Shown in pieces: positions 31,845 through 41,578 of a stretch of DNA of 64,000 nucleotides. Numbering within the stretch: position 1 is the stretch's first letter; every line of letters begins with the position of its first letter. The translations under genes were made by a program, and so were the position numbers. The DNA lies in contig NZ_PJBE01000013.1 in assembly GCF_002836205.1 (NCBI RefSeq), forward strand, positions 1,178,001-1,242,000. Direction: 5' to 3'. The stretch comes from Shewanella sp. Choline-02u-19. Its GTDB lineage: Bacteria; Pseudomonadota; Gammaproteobacteria; Enterobacterales; Shewanellaceae. Below the pieces are notes generated by a model. That model was not told the DNA's origin. It ran no database searches and saw nothing but the letters and a program-made list of their open reading frames with translations.

Positions 31845-33284
31845 CTAAGCGACAATGACAACCTTGCTGGTGTTAGTGCCACCAACGGTTTCCATTGCAT
31901 CGCCTTTAGTCATCATCGCCATGTCACCACTTTTTAGGTAACCGGCAGCTGCTAACGTTTCTAGTGCTTTTTGAGCAACAAACTCAGGAGCGTAAGCCGT
32001 AGAGTCGAAATAAACAGGTTGAACACCACGGTAAAGCGCCATTGTAGCAAGAGTGACTTCGTGACGTGACAGCGCGAAAATAGGCAGCCCCGAACTGATA
32101 CGAGACATCATTTGCGGTGTAGCACCAGACTCAGTCAATGCAACAATGGCTTTAATTCCACCTAGATGGTTTGCAGCGTACATTGTTGAAAGAGCAATCG
32201 TCTCTTCAATCGTAGTGAACTGTTGATCAAGTCTATGCTTTGATACCTGTACACTTGGGTGTAACTCAGCACCTAAACAAACCTCAGCCATAGCTTTTAC
32301 GGTTTCTTCAGGGAAGTCACCAGCAGCGGTTTCAGCAGAAAGCATTACAGCGTCCGTACCATCAAGTACTGCGTTTGCAACGTCCATGACTTCTGCACGA
32401 GTAGGCATTGGACTTGTTATCATTGACTCCATCATTTGAGTCGCAGTAATAACAGGCTTATTAAGTTGGCGAGAGCGGCTAATCAGTTTCTTTTGAACCG
32501 CAACAAGTGCTGGATCACCAATCTCAACACCCAAATCACCACGTGCAACCATCACGACATCTGATGCAAGGATAACATCATCCATGGCTTCATCAGAAAC
32601 AACGGCTTCAGCACGCTCAACTTTAGACACTATCAGCGCGTTACTACCGGCTTCTAATGCTAAAGCACGAGCATAATCAAGGTCAGCGCCACTACGTGGA
32701 AAAGACACTGCTAGAAAATCAACTTTAATCTCTGCAGCTGTAATGATATCGCGTTTATCTTTTTCAGTTAATGCAGCAGCGGATAAACCACCACCTTGCT
32801 TGTTGATGCCTTTATTATTAGATAAAGGGCCAGCAACAGTCACAGTAGTGTGAACTTTATTACCGTCTACTTTTTCAACTCGCAGCTGAACACGACCATC
32901 ATCTAGCATTAGAATGTCGCCTAAGCTGACATCATTTGGTAGCTCTTTATAATCGATACCCACTTGGTTCTCGTCGCCTTCACCTTTTTCAAGATCAGCA
33001 TCTAAAGTATAAGTTTGCCCTAGGGTTACCTGTACCTTTTTGTTGTCTTTAAAAGTTGAAATGCGAATTTTAGGACCTTGTAGATCACCGAGTACGGCAA
33101 CATGTACGCCAAGCTCTTTTGCAATAGCTCGCGTATCTGCTGCGCGTTTTTTGTGATCTTCAGGTGCACCGTGAGAAAAGTTTAGGCGAACAACGTTAGC
33201 ACCGGCAATAATAATGCGGCGTAGGTTGTCATCACGATCAGTGGCTGGGCCCAATGTTGTTACAATCTTGGTTCTGCGGAACAT
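31845..33284 (-). CDS. pykA: Pyruvate kinase II
   Basis: 479 residues, the length of the allosteric type II enzyme. It converts phosphoenolpyruvate and ADP to pyruvate and ATP. Visible are the N-terminal RRTKIVTTLGPA and NFSHG (35-39), the catalytic K221 in VSKVE, the metal ligands E223 and D250 in ARGDLG, and TATQMMESM (280-288). A HexR-type box (33344-33358) lies 60 bases before the start; in Shewanella HexR controls this gene together with the Entner-Doudoroff operon on the far side of hexR. Confidence 0.96.
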   Translation of the reverse strand: MFRRTKIVTTLGPATDRDDNLRRIIIAGANVVRLNFSHGAPEDHKKRAADTRAIAKELGVHVAVLGDLQGPKIRISTFKDNKKVQVTLGQTYTLDADLEKGEGDENQVGIDYKELPNDVSLGDILMLDDGRVQLRVEKVDGNKVHTTVTVAGPLSNNKGINKQGGGLSAAALTEKDKRDIITAAEIKVDFLAVSFPRSGADLDYARALALEAGSNALIVSKVERAEAVVSDEAMDDVILASDVVMVARGDLGVEIGDPALVAVQKKLISRSRQLNKPVITATQMMESMITSPMPTRAEVMDVANAVLDGTDAVMLSAETAAGDFPEETVKAMAEVCLGAELHPSVQVSKHRLDQQFTTIEETIALSTMYAANHLGGIKAIVALTESGATPQMMSRISSGLPIFALSRHEVTLATMALYRGVQPVYFDSTAYAPEFVAQKALETLAAAGYLKSGDMAMMTKGDAMETVGGTNTSKVVIVA

Positions 33285-33343
33285 GACATACTCCGTTAAG
33301 TTTTAAAAATTCTGACACTATATTAACAGACAATACCCATAAA

Positions 33344-33358
33344 TGTAGTAAAGTTACG
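33344..33358. promoter_or_regulatory. HexR-type operator before pykA
   Basis: TGTAGTAAAGTTACG agrees with the TGTARTWWWAYTACA pattern in 14 of 15 positions. It lies 60 bases upstream of the pykA start. Confidence 0.75.
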
Positions 33359-33468
33359 AACATAATGATCTATCTCAAGTTTTAAATTTTGTGACCTATT
33401 GCAACATTATGGACTAAAAAGGACAGTCAAGCATTGGCTAAACTGTCCTAAAGTATGCCGAAAGCCAC

Positions 33469-34323
33469 TTACAGAATGGGATCTTTGTCTATTCTAGATT
33501 CTTTCAATACTTCTTTAACTCGCTTCAAGTTCTCACGGAAACGAGGACCTCGTCTCAATGTAAATCCTGTTGCTAGTACATCAATTATAACCAACTGTGC
33601 TAAACGTGAAGCCATAGGAAGGTACATATCGGTGTCTTCAGGGACTTCCATTGTGACAGGCAGTGTACAAACGGTTGAAAGTGGTGAGTTACGGGCGGTA
33701 ATACCAATCACTGCTGCGCCATTCTCTCTAGCCAACTTTGCTACATCTATTAGTGACTTAGTTCTACCAGTATGTGAAATAAGTACCACTACATCGCCTT
33801 CATTACTGTTGATGCAACTCATGCGTTGCATAAGAACATCGTCGAAGCATATGACAGGAACATTAAAGCGGAAAAATTTGTTTTGAGCGTCATGAGCTAC
33901 AGATGCCGATGCACCAAGACCAAAGAAGGAGATTTTTTTTGCTTGGGTAAGCACATCAACGGCTTTATTAATCGCGGTGGTATCTATGCTTTGTCTCGCG
34001 GTATCAAGCGATGCCATAGATGATTCAAATATTTTTGTGGTATATGAGTCAGGGGTATCATCTTCTTCGACGTGACGACTTACGTAGGGCGTACCATTGG
34101 CAAGGCTTTGGGCAAGGTGCAGCTTAAAGTCTGGAAAGCCTTTAGTATCAAGCCGGCGGCAAAAACGGTTTACCGTTGGTTCACTGACATCTGCCATTTT
34201 GGCCAGTGTAGCTATACTAGAATGAATTGCGGTTTGCGGTGAAGAAAGAATAACTTCCGCTACTTTACGTTCAGATTTACTAAAATGGGTAAGACTTTTT
34301 TGGACCTTTTCTAGGGTATTCAT
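33469..34323 (-). CDS. hexR: Transcriptional regulator HexR (RpiR family)
   Basis: 284 residues from the ATG at 34323 (MNTLEKVQKSLTHFSKSE), which is the family start; the frame stays open 156 bases further but that stretch is unlike HexR. An RpiR-type helix-turn-helix (about 20-70, DVSEPTVNRFCRRL) is followed by a SIS sugar-phosphate domain (about 125-255, FFGLGASASVAHDA, ISHTGRTKS). HexR senses 2-keto-3-deoxy-6-phosphogluconate, made by Edd from the neighbouring operon. It represses or activates central carbon genes through TGTAAT-N3-ATTACA sites. It sits between pykA and the divergent zwf operon. Confidence 0.93.
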   Translation of the reverse strand: MNTLEKVQKSLTHFSKSERKVAEVILSSPQTAIHSSIATLAKMADVSEPTVNRFCRRLDTKGFPDFKLHLAQSLANGTPYVSRHVEEDDTPDSYTTKIFESSMASLDTARQSIDTTAINKAVDVLTQAKKISFFGLGASASVAHDAQNKFFRFNVPVICFDDVLMQRMSCINSNEGDVVVLISHTGRTKSLIDVAKLARENGAAVIGITARNSPLSTVCTLPVTMEVPEDTDMYLPMASRLAQLVIIDVLATGFTLRRGPRFRENLKRVKEVLKESRIDKDPIL

Positions 34324-34534
34324 ATACGTACGTCCACTCAATAGTAGTTTTATTATATCGTTATAGTCCCGTTGGTGGCTAAGCACCGGAGCTGACATTA
34401 AATTATAATGATAACAGGTACAAAGATGATAAAATTTAGTAATTTTATCACGAAAGCATATCAGAGATTGAGTCAACATGCCTAATAGACTGAGTTGAAG
34501 TTTATTATAGAATTTAGATGCAATTACTAATTTC

Positions 34535-34549
34535 TGTTGTTATATTACA
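34535..34549. promoter_or_regulatory. HexR-type operator before zwf
   Basis: TGTTGTTATATTACA matches the HexR pattern in 14 of 15 positions and lies inside a longer palindrome TGTTGT-TATATT-ACAACA. It is 63 bases before the zwf start, in the divergent hexR-zwf region, so it may control both. Confidence 0.75.
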
Positions 34550-34611
34550 ACAAATATGTGAATACTCATCAAAAATGGTGAGACACAGGATCAAAAGGAG
34601 ATTTTGACGCT

Positions 34612-36084
34612 ATGGGCATACCAACACCAGAAGCCAAAGCTTGTGATTTTGTTCTATTTGGTACCAAGGGCGACCTCGCTAAGCGGAAGTTGCTGCCATC
34701 TCTATATCAGCTAGACAAAGCAAACTTATTAAATGTAGAGACCAAAGTACTAGGCGTTGCAAAAGATGACTTTACTCAGGAAGAGTATCGTGAATTAGTT
34801 ACAACGGCATTGAAGACATTTGTAAAAGACGAGTTATGTGAAGAAACCGTAAACCGTTTTTTAGACCGCTGTCATTATATAGGAACAAACTTTACGGATT
34901 CTGAAGGGTATAAAGCATTCCATGATGTTTTAGAGCCTGAAAAAAGAGTGATGGTGAGCTATTTTGCTACGCCTCCTTCTATTTTTGGTGATATATGCCG
35001 TTGCTTAAATGAACAAAATCTTATCTTCCCTGATTCTCGCGTTGTATTAGAAAAACCTATTGGTTCAGATCTCGCCACCTCTAAAATTATAAATGACCAA
35101 GTTTCTGCCCACTTCAATGAAGATCAAGTTTATCGAATTGATCACTACTTAGGTAAAGAAACGGTTCAAAACCTGCTTGCACTGCGCTTTGCCAATTCTT
35201 TGTTCGCTTCAAAATGGGATAATCGTACGATTGACCATGTGCAATTAACCGTTGCTGAAGAAGTGGGTATTGAAGGGCGTTGGGGCTACTTTGATAAAGC
35301 GGGTCAGATGCGCGATATGATCCAGAATCATCTACTGCAGGTATTGACGCTGGTTGCTATGGACCCGCCAGTCAACCTAGATGCTGATAATATTCGTGAT
35401 GAAAAAGTAAAAGTGCTTAAATCACTACGGCCGATAAATTCAGACAATATTCACGAAAATACCGTGCGTGGGCAGTATTCTAGTGGTTTCTTAAAAGGGG
35501 CTCCTGTTCCTGGCTATTTAGAAGAAGAAGGCGCAAATGTTCATTCTAATGCTGAAACCTTCGTTGCGCTTCGAGTTGATATTGATAACTGGCGTTGGGC
35601 TGGTGTGCCGTTCTATTTAAGAAGTGGCAAACGTATGCCGTTTAAGAGCTCTGAAATTGTGGTTTATTTCAAAAATCCACCGCATAACTTATACCGCTCA
35701 AACTACCGTAATTTGCCGCCAAACAAGCTTACTATCCGATTACAGCCTCATGAAGGGGTTGAGATCCAAATGCTAAATAAGGTCCCTGGCCTTGGTGAAA
35801 AGCAGCGTCTTCAGACGACCAAGCTAGATTTGAGTTTTTCTGACACCTTTAAAAATGAGCGCATTGCCGATGCATATGAGCGTTTGTTATTAGAAGCGAT
35901 GTTGGGTAATCAGGCACTGTTTGTTCGTCGTGATGAAGTAGAACAAGCGTGGAGCTGGGTTGATGGCATCATCCAAGCTTGGGAAGAAACAGACGAAAAA
36001 CCTAAGCCATATCCTGCGGGCACCTGGGGACCTGTTGCTTCAATCGCCCTGATTACTAAAGACGGCCGTTCTTGGGATGAGTAA
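34612..36084 (+). CDS. zwf: Glucose-6-phosphate 1-dehydrogenase
   Basis: 490 residues. It oxidises glucose-6-phosphate to 6-phosphogluconolactone with NAD(P)+. The nucleotide loop GTKGDL is at 17-22, the lysine block EKPIG at 147-151 and the substrate signature RIDHYLGKE at 175-183. AAAAGGAG precedes the ATG. First gene of the zwf-pgl-edd-eda operon, which together turns glucose-6-phosphate into pyruvate and glyceraldehyde-3-phosphate. A HexR box lies 63 bases upstream. Confidence 0.97.
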   Translation: MGIPTPEAKACDFVLFGTKGDLAKRKLLPSLYQLDKANLLNVETKVLGVAKDDFTQEEYRELVTTALKTFVKDELCEETVNRFLDRCHYIGTNFTDSEGYKAFHDVLEPEKRVMVSYFATPPSIFGDICRCLNEQNLIFPDSRVVLEKPIGSDLATSKIINDQVSAHFNEDQVYRIDHYLGKETVQNLLALRFANSLFASKWDNRTIDHVQLTVAEEVGIEGRWGYFDKAGQMRDMIQNHLLQVLTLVAMDPPVNLDADNIRDEKVKVLKSLRPINSDNIHENTVRGQYSSGFLKGAPVPGYLEEEGANVHSNAETFVALRVDIDNWRWAGVPFYLRSGKRMPFKSSEIVVYFKNPPHNLYRSNYRNLPPNKLTIRLQPHEGVEIQMLNKVPGLGEKQRLQTTKLDLSFSDTFKNERIADAYERLLLEAMLGNQALFVRRDEVEQAWSWVDGIIQAWEETDEKPKPYPAGTWGPVASIALITKDGRSWDE

Positions 36085-36093
36085 GGGATAAAG

Positions 36094-36798
36094 ATGATTA
36101 AAGAAACTGTGTTCAAATCATTCGACAGCAAAGATGCGCTTGAAGCGCAACTTGCAGACCGAATCGCCAACCAGTTACAAGAAGCTGTTGATGCCAAGGG
36201 CAAAGCGAGTTTAGTTGTTTCTGGCGGTTCGACACCTTTAAAGCTTTTTGAGTTATTAAGTAAGAAGTCTATCGATTGGAATGACGTTTATATCACGTTA
36301 GCGGATGAACGCTGGGTCGACAACGACCATAGCGACTCTAATGAGAGACTGGTTAGAAATAACTTACTTAAAAACCGTGCCGCTAGCGCCAAGTTCTGTG
36401 GTTTGAAGAATATGTACTCTACTCCAGAAGAGGGTCGAGTAATGACCATGGAGCAGTTGGCACATTTTCCAAAACCGTTTGATGTTGTAATACTCGGTAT
36501 GGGAAATGACGGACATACTTGTTCTTGGTTTCCTTGCGCAGAAGCACAAGAGCTTGAAAATGCACTCACAACAAATGACTTATGTGTAGCAGTAACCCCA
36601 GGTAGTGCTCCACATGCACGTATATCGCTTTCAAAGGCAGCCATCTTGGCTAGCCGTCAAATCTATTTACATATTGTTGGTGAACAGAAACTTGATGTTT
36701 ATCGACTCGCGTTAGCAAACGACGACAGCAGTGAAATGCCGATCAGAGCGGTTCTCGATCAACATAAAACACCTGTCGATGTTTACTGGAGCGCCTAA
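36094..36798 (+). CDS. pgl: 6-phosphogluconolactonase
   Basis: 234 residues, DevB/SOL type. It hydrolyses 6-phosphogluconolactone from Zwf to 6-phosphogluconate. The phosphate loop SGGSTP is at 43-48; ADERWV and GMGNDGHTCSWFP are the catalytic blocks. It starts 9 bases after zwf and ends 9 bases before the edd start, so it is inside the operon. Confidence 0.96.
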   Translation: MIKETVFKSFDSKDALEAQLADRIANQLQEAVDAKGKASLVVSGGSTPLKLFELLSKKSIDWNDVYITLADERWVDNDHSDSNERLVRNNLLKNRAASAKFCGLKNMYSTPEEGRVMTMEQLAHFPKPFDVVILGMGNDGHTCSWFPCAEAQELENALTTNDLCVAVTPGSAPHARISLSKAAILASRQIYLHIVGEQKLDVYRLALANDDSSEMPIRAVLDQHKTPVDVYWSA

Positions 36799-36807
36799 GG
36801 AGTGATT

Positions 36808-38634
36808 ATGCACACCGTTGTACAGTCTGTTACAGACAGAATTATTGAACGAAGCAAAGATTCCCGCGCAAAGTACCTTGCGGCTTTAGATGATGCAAAA
36901 AATAGAGGCGTTCATCGTAGTGCATTGAGTTGCGGTAATTTGGCTCATGGTTTTGCGGCGTGTAATCCCGCGGATAAATCAGCGATTAAACAGCTCACAA
37001 AAGCTAATATCGGCATTATCACCTCATTTAACGACATGTTATCTGCGCATCAGCCCTATGGCGAGTATCCAGATCTGTTAAAGCAGGCTTGTAATGAAAT
37101 CGGCAGTGTAGCGCAAGTCGCCGGTGGTGTACCTGCAATGTGCGATGGTGTAACGCAAGGTCAGCCCGGAATGGAGCTGAGCTTATTAAGCCGTGAAGTT
37201 ATCGCAATGGGCACGGCTGTTGGTCTATCACATAATATGTTTGACGGCGCATTGTTGCTTGGTATTTGCGATAAAATCGTACCTGGGCTGCTTATTGGCG
37301 CACTCAGTTTTGGTCACCTTCCAATGCTGTTTGTACCCGCAGGACCGATGAAGTCAGGCATTCCTAATAAAGAGAAAGCCCGTATTCGCCAGCAGTATGC
37401 TCAAGGTAAAATTGATCGAGAAGCACTGCTAGATGCTGAGTCAAAGTCTTACCATAGTGCCGGTACTTGTACCTTCTATGGTACGGCAAACAGTAACCAG
37501 TTGATGCTCGAAGTTATGGGTCTGCAGTTACCCGGTTCCTCTTTTGTGAATCCTGATGATCCTTTACGTGAAGTCTTAAGTAAAACAGCAGCCAAACAGG
37601 TTTGTCGTCTGACCGAAATGGGCACGCAGTACACACCGATTGGACATATTGTATCTGAAAAATCTGTCGTTAACGGTATCGTCGCATTACTAGCAACTGG
37701 TGGTTCAACTAACTTGACGATGCATATCGTTGCTGCAGCTAGAGCTGCAGGCGTTATTGTCAATTGGGATGATTTCTCTGAACTTTCCGATGCAGTGCCA
37801 TTACTGGCACGCGTTTATCCTAATGGCCATGCCGATATTAACCATTTCCACGCAGCTGGTGGCATGGCATTTCTGATTAAGGAACTGCTCGATGGCGGTC
37901 TTTTGCATGAAGATGTGCAAACGGTTGTAGGTTTTGGACTAAAGCGCTATACGCAAGAGCCGCAGATTAGAGATGGACAGCTGACGTGGGTCGATGGCCA
38001 GCGTACCAGTTTAGACGAAGAAGTATTAACCAGTTTAAATACGCCGTTCCAAGTCAATGGCGGCTTGAAGTTATTGAAAGGTAACTTAGGCCGAGCGGTT
38101 ATCAAAGTATCAGCCGTGGCAGAGCAGCATCGCATTGTTGAAGCGCCAGCCATTGTGATTGATGATCAGAATAAGCTGGAAGCAATCTTTAATGCCGGTG
38201 ACTTAGATAAAGACTGTGTTGTGGTAGTGAAAGGACAGGGCCCTAAAGCCATTGGTATGCCTGAACTACACAAGTTAACCCCCATACTGGGTACGCTCCA
38301 AGATCGAGGTTATAAGGTCGCTTTACTGACTGATGGCCGCATGTCTGGTGCATCGGGTAAGGTTCCTGCCGCTATTCACTTAACCCCAGAAGCGCTTGAT
38401 GGAGGCTTAATTGCCAAAATCCAAAATGGTGATTTAGTCCGTGTTAACGCCACGACAGGCGAATTAAGTCTTTTAGTCGATGAAGCTGAGCTTCTCGCTA
38501 GAACCGCTGAAAAAGTTGATCTACACAAATCAAGCTATGGCATGGGACGTGAACTCTTCGGAGCGCTAAGAGCTAGCCTAAGTAGTCCTGAAACGGGTGC
38601 CCGTAGTACTAGCGCCATCGATGAAAATTATTAA
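36808..38634 (+). CDS. edd: 6-phosphogluconate dehydratase
   Basis: 608 residues from the ATG at 36808, which has AAGGAG 5 bases before; the GTG at 36802 would add two residues. It dehydrates 6-phosphogluconate to 2-keto-3-deoxy-6-phosphogluconate, the molecule HexR senses. It is an IlvD/Edd-family Fe-S enzyme. The conserved cysteines lie in VPAMCDGVTQG, GICDKIVPG and AGTCTFYGTANSNQ, and the C-terminal block TDGRMSGASGKVPAAIH is present. Confidence 0.97.
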   Translation: MHTVVQSVTDRIIERSKDSRAKYLAALDDAKNRGVHRSALSCGNLAHGFAACNPADKSAIKQLTKANIGIITSFNDMLSAHQPYGEYPDLLKQACNEIGSVAQVAGGVPAMCDGVTQGQPGMELSLLSREVIAMGTAVGLSHNMFDGALLLGICDKIVPGLLIGALSFGHLPMLFVPAGPMKSGIPNKEKARIRQQYAQGKIDREALLDAESKSYHSAGTCTFYGTANSNQLMLEVMGLQLPGSSFVNPDDPLREVLSKTAAKQVCRLTEMGTQYTPIGHIVSEKSVVNGIVALLATGGSTNLTMHIVAAARAAGVIVNWDDFSELSDAVPLLARVYPNGHADINHFHAAGGMAFLIKELLDGGLLHEDVQTVVGFGLKRYTQEPQIRDGQLTWVDGQRTSLDEEVLTSLNTPFQVNGGLKLLKGNLGRAVIKVSAVAEQHRIVEAPAIVIDDQNKLEAIFNAGDLDKDCVVVVKGQGPKAIGMPELHKLTPILGTLQDRGYKVALLTDGRMSGASGKVPAAIHLTPEALDGGLIAKIQNGDLVRVNATTGELSLLVDEAELLARTAEKVDLHKSSYGMGRELFGALRASLSSPETGARSTSAIDENY

Positions 38635-38655
38635 AGACTAAGGAAGAGTAACGCA

Positions 38656-39297
38656 ATGCTTGAGAATAACTGGTTAATTCAACCACAAGATATTTTTGAT
38701 CGCAGCCCTATTGTTCCTGTCATGGTGATCAATAAGATTGAACATGCAGTACCATTAGCAAGAGCACTTGTTGCAGGCGGTATTAGTGTTTTAGAAGTAA
38801 CTTTGCGTACTGACTGCGCATTAGAAGCGATTAGTAAAATTGCTAAAGAAGTGCCTGAAGCATTAGTCGGCGCAGGTACTATTCTAAATGAAGTTCAGTT
38901 AGCTCAAGCTGTAAAAGCTGGCGCTCAGTTTGTTATCACGCCTGGTGCGACCACTGAACTGCTAAAAGCTGCAATGGCAGGTACTACACCGTTGATCCCG
39001 GGTGTAGCAAGTATCTCTGAAGTAATGGCAGGCATGGAGCTTGGATATAAGAACTTTAAGTTTTTTCCTGCAGAAGCGTCTGGCGGTGTTAATGCCCTTA
39101 AAGCATTTTCAGGCCCATTAGCGGATATTCGTTTTTGCCCAACGGGCGGTATTACCCCAAGTAGTTACAAAGACTATTTGGCGCTTAAAAATGTTGATTG
39201 TATTGGTGGCAGCTGGATAGCGCCGACTGATGCAATGGAGCAGGGCGATTGGGGCAGAATCACCGCTTTATGTAAAGAAGCCATTAGTGCGCTTTAA
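38656..39297 (+). CDS. eda: KDPG/KHG aldolase
   Basis: 213 residues. It splits 2-keto-3-deoxy-6-phosphogluconate into pyruvate and glyceraldehyde-3-phosphate, the last step of the Entner-Doudoroff pathway. The Schiff-base lysine is K135 in YKNFKFFPAE and the catalytic glutamate is E47 in VLEVTLRT. It lies 21 bases after edd and closes the operon; a strong hairpin follows. Confidence 0.97.
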   Translation: MLENNWLIQPQDIFDRSPIVPVMVINKIEHAVPLARALVAGGISVLEVTLRTDCALEAISKIAKEVPEALVGAGTILNEVQLAQAVKAGAQFVITPGATTELLKAAMAGTTPLIPGVASISEVMAGMELGYKNFKFFPAEASGGVNALKAFSGPLADIRFCPTGGITPSSYKDYLALKNVDCIGGSWIAPTDAMEQGDWGRITALCKEAISAL

Positions 39298-39353
39298 TCT
39301 ACATTAGTTTTAGCTTGCGTCAGGCGAGCTATTTTAACTAAACCCCTAAAGTA

Positions 39354-39380
39354 AAAAAGCTACCTATACGGTAGCTTTTT
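39354..39380. terminator. Terminator between eda and ecotin gene
   Basis: AAAAAGCTACC / GGTAGCTTTTT, an 11-bp stem with a 5-base loop, with A and T runs on both sides. It can serve both convergent genes. Confidence 0.9.
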
Positions 39381-39398
39381 CTTTATCTGCTGTTACAA

Positions 39399-39980
39399 CT
39401 ATTTTTGTTTATCACCTGAATAAGAAAAAGGTGATTCAACTTTCCAGATTCTATAACGTACTTGGCTATTTTCAGGCAGGTATATCACTTTAGGTAATCT
39501 GCTGTCATAGCGCATCTTCAAATCCGTTGTAATAGGGAGGAACTTCTCTGTTAATGCTTGATCAAAACAAGCCATCATCGTGCTCGGACCTGCAGATATG
39601 CTCTCTACTTCATAATAGCTAAAACCCCAGCCCTGTACTGATTTTTGAATGACCTTTCCCGAAAGCCCATGCTTATTGCAATCGACCATTTTGGTTTGCC
39701 CGATTTGGATCTCTAGCATGTAGTCAGCTTCGTTCTCTAGTGTTTTAAGCGTCAGTATATGCTGGACTTGACCCTCTTTAGGCGCAGGAAACATTTTCGA
39801 GTTTTCCTGTGACACGTAATTTGAGGCTGAATAAGTTTGTGCGTTAACCATCTGCTCATTTTCTCCACTCGGGTGCTTAGGTGAAGTTGCATTAGCTGAA
39901 AAAGTACAAACAGAGAGTAGAAGACCTGATGTCAGCGTAAAAGAACGGATTTGTTTGTTAGTCAATAAGTTGAAAATCAT
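39399..39980 (-). CDS. eco: Ecotin, periplasmic serine protease inhibitor
   Basis: 193 residues with a signal peptide ending near TFSANA. The mature protein matches ecotin: FPAPKEG (start of the core), EIQIGQTKMVDCN, WGFSYYEVES, then the reactive loop GPSTMMACF with the P1 methionine and a conserved Cys pair (VDCN and MMAC), and YRIWKVE near the end. Ecotin dimers block trypsin-like and elastase-like proteases in the periplasm. It has an extra N-terminal linker of about 30 residues (polar, PKHPSGENEQ) compared with E. coli ecotin. Confidence 0.88.
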   Translation of the reverse strand: MIFNLLTNKQIRSFTLTSGLLLSVCTFSANATSPKHPSGENEQMVNAQTYSASNYVSQENSKMFPAPKEGQVQHILTLKTLENEADYMLEIQIGQTKMVDCNKHGLSGKVIQKSVQGWGFSYYEVESISAGPSTMMACFDQALTEKFLPITTDLKMRYDSRLPKVIYLPENSQVRYRIWKVESPFSYSGDKQK

Positions 39981-40566
39981 AATATCTCCAAAAATAAATA
40001 TAGGGTGTACTTGTTTGATATGTCTCTATAAACGGCATTAAAATCCAAAAGGGTTAAATATTTCCAAAATAATTTAAAACTTATTTCAATATTTAAACAT
40101 AACACATTAAAACAATGGCTTACTGTAATGTCTCGATATTCAATAAAGGCATTATCTGTGGTGTGAGTATTGCGATAAGCTTGAGCACTAGTCCCGGTTT
40201 GGGAGTGTTGCAACGGAATCAACTGATCTTGCCATACTAAGTCTTTTGGACTTAGATCACATGATTTTTGTTTTTAGGTTGTCAGTTAAAAATAAATGAA
40301 GGATTATTGCTTTGATTTACGAACTATATGGTATTCAAGTTAAGTGGCAGTCAAACTAGTTGTATATCAAACAAAATGACGTTTAAAATCAAAAGATACA
40401 GACAAGCCTTTATCTAAACACTTATCTAAGATAAACGCTTAAGGGGTGTTTGGTCGATGATTAAGAATCATTAACGCATAAAACAACTGATGACAAAACA
40501 CTGATGACAAAATTAGTGACAAGACATTAATTACAAGACAACGAACGTTGCACAAAAGGTACGGGT
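39981..40566. other. Intergenic region between ecotin and dmeF
   Basis: 586 bases between divergent genes. No convincing gene; the small minus-strand frame 39977-40222 lacks recognisable sequence. It contains a short hairpin CTAAGTC/GACTTAG (40233-40251), the palindrome TTATCTAAGATAA near 40422-40434, and a direct repeat ACTGATGACAAAA near 40488-40512. No known metal-regulator operator is recognised. Confidence 0.4.
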
Positions 40567-41550
40567 ATGATGGAAAACACAGAAAAATTACGTCAGCAAT
40601 GGTCACATCAGCACAATTTTGCAGGTCACAATAATAGCGGAGAACGTAATACCGCAATCGTGCTGTTATTGACCGTGGTGACCATGTTTGCTGAGATTAC
40701 AGCGGGAACAATCTACGGTTCAATGGCTTTACTTGCTGATGGTTGGCACATGGGTACCCACGCGGCCGCTTTTCTTATTACGCTGTTTGCGTACCGCTAT
40801 GCACGTAAACACGCCAATTCAGCTAGCTACTCATACGGCACTGGCAAGGTGAGTGTATTGGGCGGTTTTACCAGTGCCGTCGCATTAGGCTTAGTGGCGC
40901 TTGTTATGTTGGTAGAATCGGGCGTTAGGATATTTAATCCGCAAGACATTCACTTTGATCAGGCTATTATGGTTGCGGTCATCGGCTTAATCGTCAATAT
41001 AGTCAGTGTGTTTTTACTAAAAGATCATCACAGTCATGATCACGGACATAGTCATAGTCATGGACACGATCATGATCATAGCCACGAGCACTCTGTTAGC
41101 CATGGTCACTCGCATGGTCATGAAGATCATAATTTAAAAGCCGCTTACTTCCATGTACTGGCCGATGCTCTGACTTCATTATTGGCAATCGGTGCGTTAT
41201 TACTGGGTAAATATGTCGGACTGAACTGGCTCGACCCATTAATGGGTATCGTGGGCGCGGTGATCATCTCTCGCTGGGCTTGGGGGTTAATGAGGCAAAC
41301 CGCCCCCATTTTACTTGATGCCAGCATGAAGCAAAAACAACTTACTGAAATAAAACAGATGATAGAACAAGAGGGCGATTGTTTAGTTGACCTGCATGTA
41401 TGGAAAGTCAGTGCAGACCATTATGCAGCTAGCTTGATTGTTGTCAGCGAAAGTGGTGCAAATAGTGACCATTTTAAAGATAAATTGGCAAAAATTAAGG
41501 CCTTAAGTCATGTAACCGTTGAAGTGCACATGGCGAGTCAGGCACAATAA
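40567..41550 (+). CDS. dmeF: CDF-family cobalt/nickel efflux transporter (DmeF type)
   Basis: 327 residues, six membrane helices. The opening SHQHNFAGHN and the metal site ADGWHMGTHAAAF (helix 2) with HVLADALTSLLA (helix 5) are those of DmeF-type cation diffusion facilitators. A very His-rich cytoplasmic loop (about residues 155-192, repeated HSH/HGHDHD units) probably collects metal ions. It exports divalent metals from the cytoplasm in exchange for protons; DmeF members prefer Co and Ni, but zinc is also possible. A MarR-type regulator follows by 28 bases. Confidence 0.87.
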   Translation: MMENTEKLRQQWSHQHNFAGHNNSGERNTAIVLLLTVVTMFAEITAGTIYGSMALLADGWHMGTHAAAFLITLFAYRYARKHANSASYSYGTGKVSVLGGFTSAVALGLVALVMLVESGVRIFNPQDIHFDQAIMVAVIGLIVNIVSVFLLKDHHSHDHGHSHSHGHDHDHSHEHSVSHGHSHGHEDHNLKAAYFHVLADALTSLLAIGALLLGKYVGLNWLDPLMGIVGAVIISRWAWGLMRQTAPILLDASMKQKQLTEIKQMIEQEGDCLVDLHVWKVSADHYAASLIVVSESGANSDHFKDKLAKIKALSHVTVEVHMASQAQ

Positions 41551-41578
41551 GCCTGAAACCGCTAAGGAATATTAATTA

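Noticed and set aside
39977..40222. 81-residue minus-strand frame upstream of ecotin
   Set aside because: Overlaps the ecotin start, has Cys/His-rich but unstructured sequence and no supporting signals.
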